Positions 11,697 to 14,276 of a stretch of 14,276 nt of DNA are shown here, one piece after another. Numbering within the stretch: position 1 is the stretch's first letter; each line of letters starts with the position of its first letter. The notes beneath the pieces are model-generated. The model was not told the origin of the DNA. It searched no databases and was given only the letters and a program-made list of their open reading frames with translations. The translations under genes and the position numbers were made by a program. Source of the stretch: Oscillospiraceae bacterium (GTDB taxonomy: Bacteria > Bacillota > Clostridia > Oscillospirales > Oscillospiraceae); assembly GCA_031255955.1 (NCBI GenBank), contig JAIRRO010000012.1, forward strand, positions 1 to 14,276, given 5' to 3'.

Positions 11697-13018
11697 GCGA
11701 TTTTTTCCCTGATACCCTCCGTGAGCATCGCGGGGGACGCCGTGGTCTGCTCGCCCGTGCGCATATCGCGCACCGTCACCATACCGGCGGCGAGTTCATC
11801 CTCCCCCATCAGCGCGGCGAACGGCACGCCGAGCTTGTCGGCATAGGTGAGCTTTTGCTTTAACTTTTTGTTTTCAGAATACACGGCGACGCGCAGCCCC
11901 GCGGCGCGCATTGACGCGGCAAGCCTTGCCGCCGGGGATAAATCCTCTGTAAACGGAATTATCAGCACATCGCACGGGGAGGTGAGCAGCGCCGGATTAA
12001 ACAATCCGGTTTCATCCAGCACAGAAAACAGCCGCGTCAGACCGATGGACATCCCGACGCCGGGCAGACGCTTTTCCGTATAATACCCCGCCAAATCGTC
12101 ATACCGTCCCCCGGAGCAAACGGAGCCGACCTCCGGGTGCTTCGTCATCGTCGTTTCGTACACCGTGCCCGTGTAATAGTCCAGTCCGCGGGCGATGGAA
12201 AGGTCGATTTTATAGTGCGTTTTCGGCACGCCGAGGTCCTCCATAAGCCGCGTTACCTCACGCAGCTCAGAAGCGCCCGCGTCAAACATTTCGGAGCGTC
12301 CCTCGTGGCGGCTCAGCACCGAAAGCGGGTCCTCCGTGCCGGAGATAAAGGGCAGGATATCGTCCGCCGCCGCCGCTGTCAGTCCCAAATCCTCTGTCAG
12401 CAGCGCGCGCAGCTTGTCCCCGCCGATTTTATCCAGCTTGTCAATGGCGCGCATTATATCGCCGGATTTTTCAGAGAGTCCCAGCCTCTCAAAGAAGCCC
12501 GTGAGGATTTTCCGGTTGTTAAGCCGAATTACGAAGTCCTCCAGCCCCAGCGCGCGGAACGTGGTATAGATGACGCCGGGGATTTCAGCCTCGCTGAACA
12601 GTCCCAGCGCGCCATCCCCGACAATGTCGATATCCGCCTGATACAGCTCCCGGTACCGCCCGCGCTGCGGACGCTCCCCGCGATATACCTTGCCGATTTG
12701 ATAGCGGCGGAAGGGAAACGCCAGCGTTCCGTAATTCGCCGCCGCGTACTTCGCCAGCGGCACGGTGAGGTCAAAGCGCAGCGCCAAATCGTGGTCGCCC
12801 TTCATAAAGCGGTAAATTTGCTTCTCCGTTTCGCCGCCCGCCTTGGCAAGCAGCACCTCCGCCGACTCGATAATCGGCGTATCAAGCGGGGTGAAGCCGA
12901 ACGCCTCAAAGCTCTCGCGCACCCGCGCTGTCATAAGCTCAAACACCGCCTGCTTGTCAGGCGGCAGCTCCATAAAGCCCGAAAGCGTCCTCGGAGCGAC
13001 GCGTTGAATATCCGGCAT
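11660..13018 (-). CDS. hisS: Histidyl-tRNA synthetase
   Basis: A class II aminoacyl-tRNA synthetase of 452 aa that charges tRNA-His. The catalytic core has motif 2 FRRYQIGKVYRGERPQRGRYRE (103-124), the histidine-specific RGLDYYTGTVYE (277-288), and GMSIGLTRLF (motif 3, 322-331). The C-terminal anticodon-binding domain begins with CDVLIIPFTED. The start at 13018 follows GGAGG at a normal distance; a longer TTG frame from 13069 only adds translated tandem repeat (PKNCPKKLPKKLED). The N-terminus (PRTLSGFMELPP) resembles the version with this motif rather than the KGT-type of B. subtilis. The last ten residues lie inside the 59-bp repeat. It follows the mgsA-like gene after 52 bp. No T-box leader is visible. 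Confidence 0.96.
   Translation of the reverse strand: MPDIQRVAPRTLSGFMELPPDKQAVFELMTARVRESFEAFGFTPLDTPIIESAEVLLAKAGGETEKQIYRFMKGDHDLALRFDLTVPLAKYAAANYGTLAFPFRRYQIGKVYRGERPQRGRYRELYQADIDIVGDGALGLFSEAEIPGVIYTTFRALGLEDFVIRLNNRKILTGFFERLGLSEKSGDIMRAIDKLDKIGGDKLRALLTEDLGLTAAAADDILPFISGTEDPLSVLSRHEGRSEMFDAGASELREVTRLMEDLGVPKTHYKIDLSIARGLDYYTGTVYETTMTKHPEVGSVCSGGRYDDLAGYYTEKRLPGVGMSIGLTRLFSVLDETGLFNPALLTSPCDVLIIPFTEDLSPAARLAASMRAAGLRVAVYSENKKLKQKLTYADKLGVPFAALMGEDELAAGMVTVRDMRTGEQTTASPAMLTEGIREKIAAMRALPPIRER
11664..11685. terminator. Hairpin at the hisS 3' end, copy 2
   Basis: The same 8-bp stem and 6-nt loop as at 10719-10740. Here it lies within the last hisS codons, just before the TAG stop. No T-run follows, so read-through into the relB-yoeB operon is possible. 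Confidence 0.4.
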
Positions 13019-13030
13019 TTTGCTATCCTC

Positions 13031-13079
13031 CAATTTTTTGGGCAATTTTTTTGGGCAATTTTTTGGCAATTTATTTGGG
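13031..13079 (-). repeat. Four-unit tandem repeat between the mgsA-like gene and hisS
   Basis: Plus-strand units of CAATTTTTTGG type: 13031-13042, 13043-13055, 13056-13066 and 13067-13079, of 12, 13, 11 and 13 bp, varying in T-run length and final G count. The first unit abuts the hisS GGAGG site (13027-13031), and the last contains the stop of the gene upstream. The homopolymer-rich units are prone to slippage. Confidence 0.92.
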
Positions 13080-13469
13080 ATTCACGATGTCCCGCCAGTC
13101 TAAATCACCGCGGCGCAAGCCCTGTATCAGCACCTCCGCCGTTGCGATATTTGACGCGAAGGGGATGCTGTATCGGTCGCACAGCCGCGATATTTCATTA
13201 ACGGCGGCGGCGCCGGCTTCAAAATCCGGATCGCAGAAAAACAGGACAAGGTCAATTTCATTGTATGCGATTCTCGCGCCGATTTGCTGCGTGCCGCCCT
13301 GCGCCGCCGTCAGGCAGAGCGTAACCGGCAGCCCCGTCGCCTCGCTGACAAGCTTGCCCGTGGTGTTCGTCGCGCGCAGGGCGTGCTGAGAGAGTATGCC
13401 GCAGTACGCAATGCAAAACTGCACCATAAGTTCTTTTTTTCGATCGTGCGCCAGTAACGCTATGTTCAT
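13071..13469 (-). CDS. mgsA: Methylglyoxal synthase-like protein lacking catalytic residues
   Basis: A 132-aa protein of the MGS-like fold. Methylglyoxal synthase converts dihydroxyacetone phosphate to methylglyoxal and phosphate. The overall match is strong: MNIALLAHDRKKELMVQFC, TTGKLVSEATGL, GARIAYNEIDLVLFF, SNIATAEVLI and RGDLDWRDIVNPK. His8 and Asp9 (E. coli His19, Asp20) and Asp80 (Asp91) remain. Yet the SGPxGGD motif reads TAAQGGT, so Thr60 replaces the catalytic base Asp71 and Ala replaces Gly66. The PHxPD segment carrying His98 and Asp101 is replaced by alanines and is one residue shorter. It may have lost the activity and act as a ligand sensor. The start at 13469 has AGGAGG eight bases upstream. 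It lies between minD (31 bp) and hisS. Confidence 0.85.
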   Translation of the reverse strand: MNIALLAHDRKKELMVQFCIAYCGILSQHALRATNTTGKLVSEATGLPVTLCLTAAQGGTQQIGARIAYNEIDLVLFFCDPDFEAGAAAVNEISRLCDRYSIPFASNIATAEVLIQGLRRGDLDWRDIVNPK

Positions 13470-13485
13470 ATACATATCCTCCTGT

Positions 13486-13507
13486 ATCGCTATATCATCG
13501 CTATATC
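13486..13507 (-). repeat. 11-bp x2 tandem repeat across the minD stop and the mgsA SD
   Basis: ATCGCTATATC (plus strand) at 13486-13496 and exactly again at 13497-13507. One copy holds the minD TAG stop (13501-13503), and the other lies 2 bp from the AGGAGG site of the gene downstream (13478-13483). Confidence 0.93.
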
Positions 13508-14232
13508 GGGACGTCTTCGCCGCGGACGCGTCGCGCCGTGTCAAGAAAGTCCCGTGCCGCGCCGCCGCGGGAGTGGAGTATCAAAGGCGTCTCGTCCGCC
13601 GCCGCCATCGTCACGCCTTCGCTTTCGCGGATGATGCCGATAAGGCGCGCCCCCGTGAGGTCGATAACATCGTCCGCCGTGATTCCCAGCTTGCGCGCGC
13701 TGCGTCCGTCCAGTCTGTTTATGAGCAGCCGCACATCGGATATGCCCATCGCAAGCAGCGTTTCAACCGTGCGCCCCGCGCCGCGAATGGACGCTTTATC
13801 GCCCGGCGTCACAACGATGGCGCCGTCCGCCGCGCAGGCTGCCAGCCGAAAGCCCGCGCCCAAGCCCGCCGGGGAGTCCGCCAGCACATATTCAAACCGC
13901 TCGGCAGCATCCCGAAACATCCGCACCGCGCCCTCGGGAAGCAGCTGCGTGGGGGATAGCCTTGCCGGGGCGGAGATGAAAAAGAGGTTTGGGATGTCGG
14001 GATGCTCGCGCACGGCGTCCTCAAGACCAAGCCGCCCCTCTGTGACGTCTGAAATATCCGCGACGATGAATTCGCTCATGCCGAGCGAAACGTCCAGGTT
14101 ACGCAGCCCCGCGTCGCAGTCCACAGCGAGGGTACGGTGCCCCAACGCCGCCAAACAGGAGGACAGCGCGGCGACCGTTGTTGTCTTGCCCGTGCCCCCT
14201 TTTCCGGAGGTCACGACTATAACGCGCCCCAT
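13501..14232 (-). CDS. minD: MinD-like septum-site ATPase, no membrane-targeting tail
   Basis: A ParA/MinD-type ATPase of 243 aa. MinD on the membrane recruits MinC to block division at wrong sites. The deviant Walker A is SGKGGTGKTT (9-18) with the signature lysine at 11. Then come VDCDAGLRNLDVSLGM, the MinD-style DSPAG motif in LADSPAGLGAGF, and the PGDKASIRGAGRT region. It stops at RRVRGEDVPI, whereas MinD proteins continue with an amphipathic helix of about ten residues that binds membrane. The stop codon lies in an 11-bp duplication, so the end may have been remodelled. Start at 14232: AGGAGGGG lies upstream, and the longer frame to 14271 is leader. minC and minE are not in the window. 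Next downstream is the mgsA-like gene; the usual minE is absent. Confidence 0.9.
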   Translation of the reverse strand: MGRVIVVTSGKGGTGKTTTVAALSSCLAALGHRTLAVDCDAGLRNLDVSLGMSEFIVADISDVTEGRLGLEDAVREHPDIPNLFFISAPARLSPTQLLPEGAVRMFRDAAERFEYVLADSPAGLGAGFRLAACAADGAIVVTPGDKASIRGAGRTVETLLAMGISDVRLLINRLDGRSARKLGITADDVIDLTGARLIGIIRESEGVTMAAADETPLILHSRGGAARDFLDTARRVRGEDVPI

Positions 14233-14262
14233 ACGCACCCCTCCTCTCGCCGTGTTTGGATT

Positions 14263-14268
14263 ATTATA
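14263..14268 (-). promoter_or_regulatory. -10 element before minD
   Basis: A perfect TATAAT on the minus strand, 30 bp before the minD start. The -35 would fall beyond the end of the window, so the promoter is only half visible. Confidence 0.5.
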
Positions 14269-14276
14269 CACAATTT

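Noticed and set aside
13019..13070. T-box or attenuator before hisS
   Set aside because: The gap is 52 bp of tandem repeat, too short for a T-box, with no specifier or antiterminator bulge.
12137..13201. 354-residue plus-strand open frame opposite hisS
   Set aside because: It is antisense to hisS and the end of the mgsA-like gene, Arg-rich and without recognisable domains, as expected for a composition shadow.

Overview
The window is the replication-origin region of a bacterium that looks like a moderately GC-rich Firmicute, most likely class Clostridia and plausibly of the Oscillospiraceae/Ruminococcaceae kind. The evidence is the minus-strand order dnaA-dnaN-S4 gene (yaaA)-recF-remB (DUF370)-gyrB-gyrA, strong AGGAGG-type ribosome sites, several TTG/GTG starts, and a RelB/DinJ plus YoeB toxin-antitoxin pair. 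The species cannot be named from the sequence alone.

Layout. 1-1311 is gyrA, with its 3' end outside the window, and 1461-3410 is gyrB. 3496-3729 is remB, 3753-4883 recF, 4899-5147 the S4-domain gene and 5140-6288 dnaN. 6289-6548 is an AT-rich stretch with DnaA boxes that is the best oriC candidate. 6549-7910 is dnaA. Beyond it lie a membrane-anchored metallophosphoesterase (8015-8860) and a NYN-domain putative RNase (8857-9765), which overlap. All of these are on the minus strand. The rpmH-rnpA genes that usually diverge from dnaA are absent.

9766-10020 is a compact promoter region. It has five TTTCAC direct repeats, the first four at 10-11 bp steps, and an 18-bp perfect inverted repeat wrapped around a plus-strand promoter. 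That promoter drives the only plus-strand gene, the C-terminal half of an AlbA_2/GHKL-type ATP-binding regulator (10021-10710). Next comes a 945-bp accessory insertion bounded by 59-bp perfect direct repeats. It holds an acetyltransferase remnant fused to copied pieces of relB and hisS, then yoeB and relB. hisS, an mgsA-like gene and minD close the window on the minus strand.

The left half is a replication and topology operon: initiator, clamp, repair ATPase and gyrase. The right half mixes housekeeping genes with a mobile-looking insertion.

Three observations stand out. (1) At least five gene leaders (remB, gyrB, gyrA, mgsA, hisS), plus a looser case before the NYN gene, carry tandem micro-duplications next to the Shine-Dalgarno site, often copying the stop codon of the gene before. 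(2) The 59-bp repeats and chimeric tails record how the yoeB-relB module was inserted. (3) The mgsA-like protein lacks the catalytic aspartate and other active-site residues of methylglyoxal synthase.
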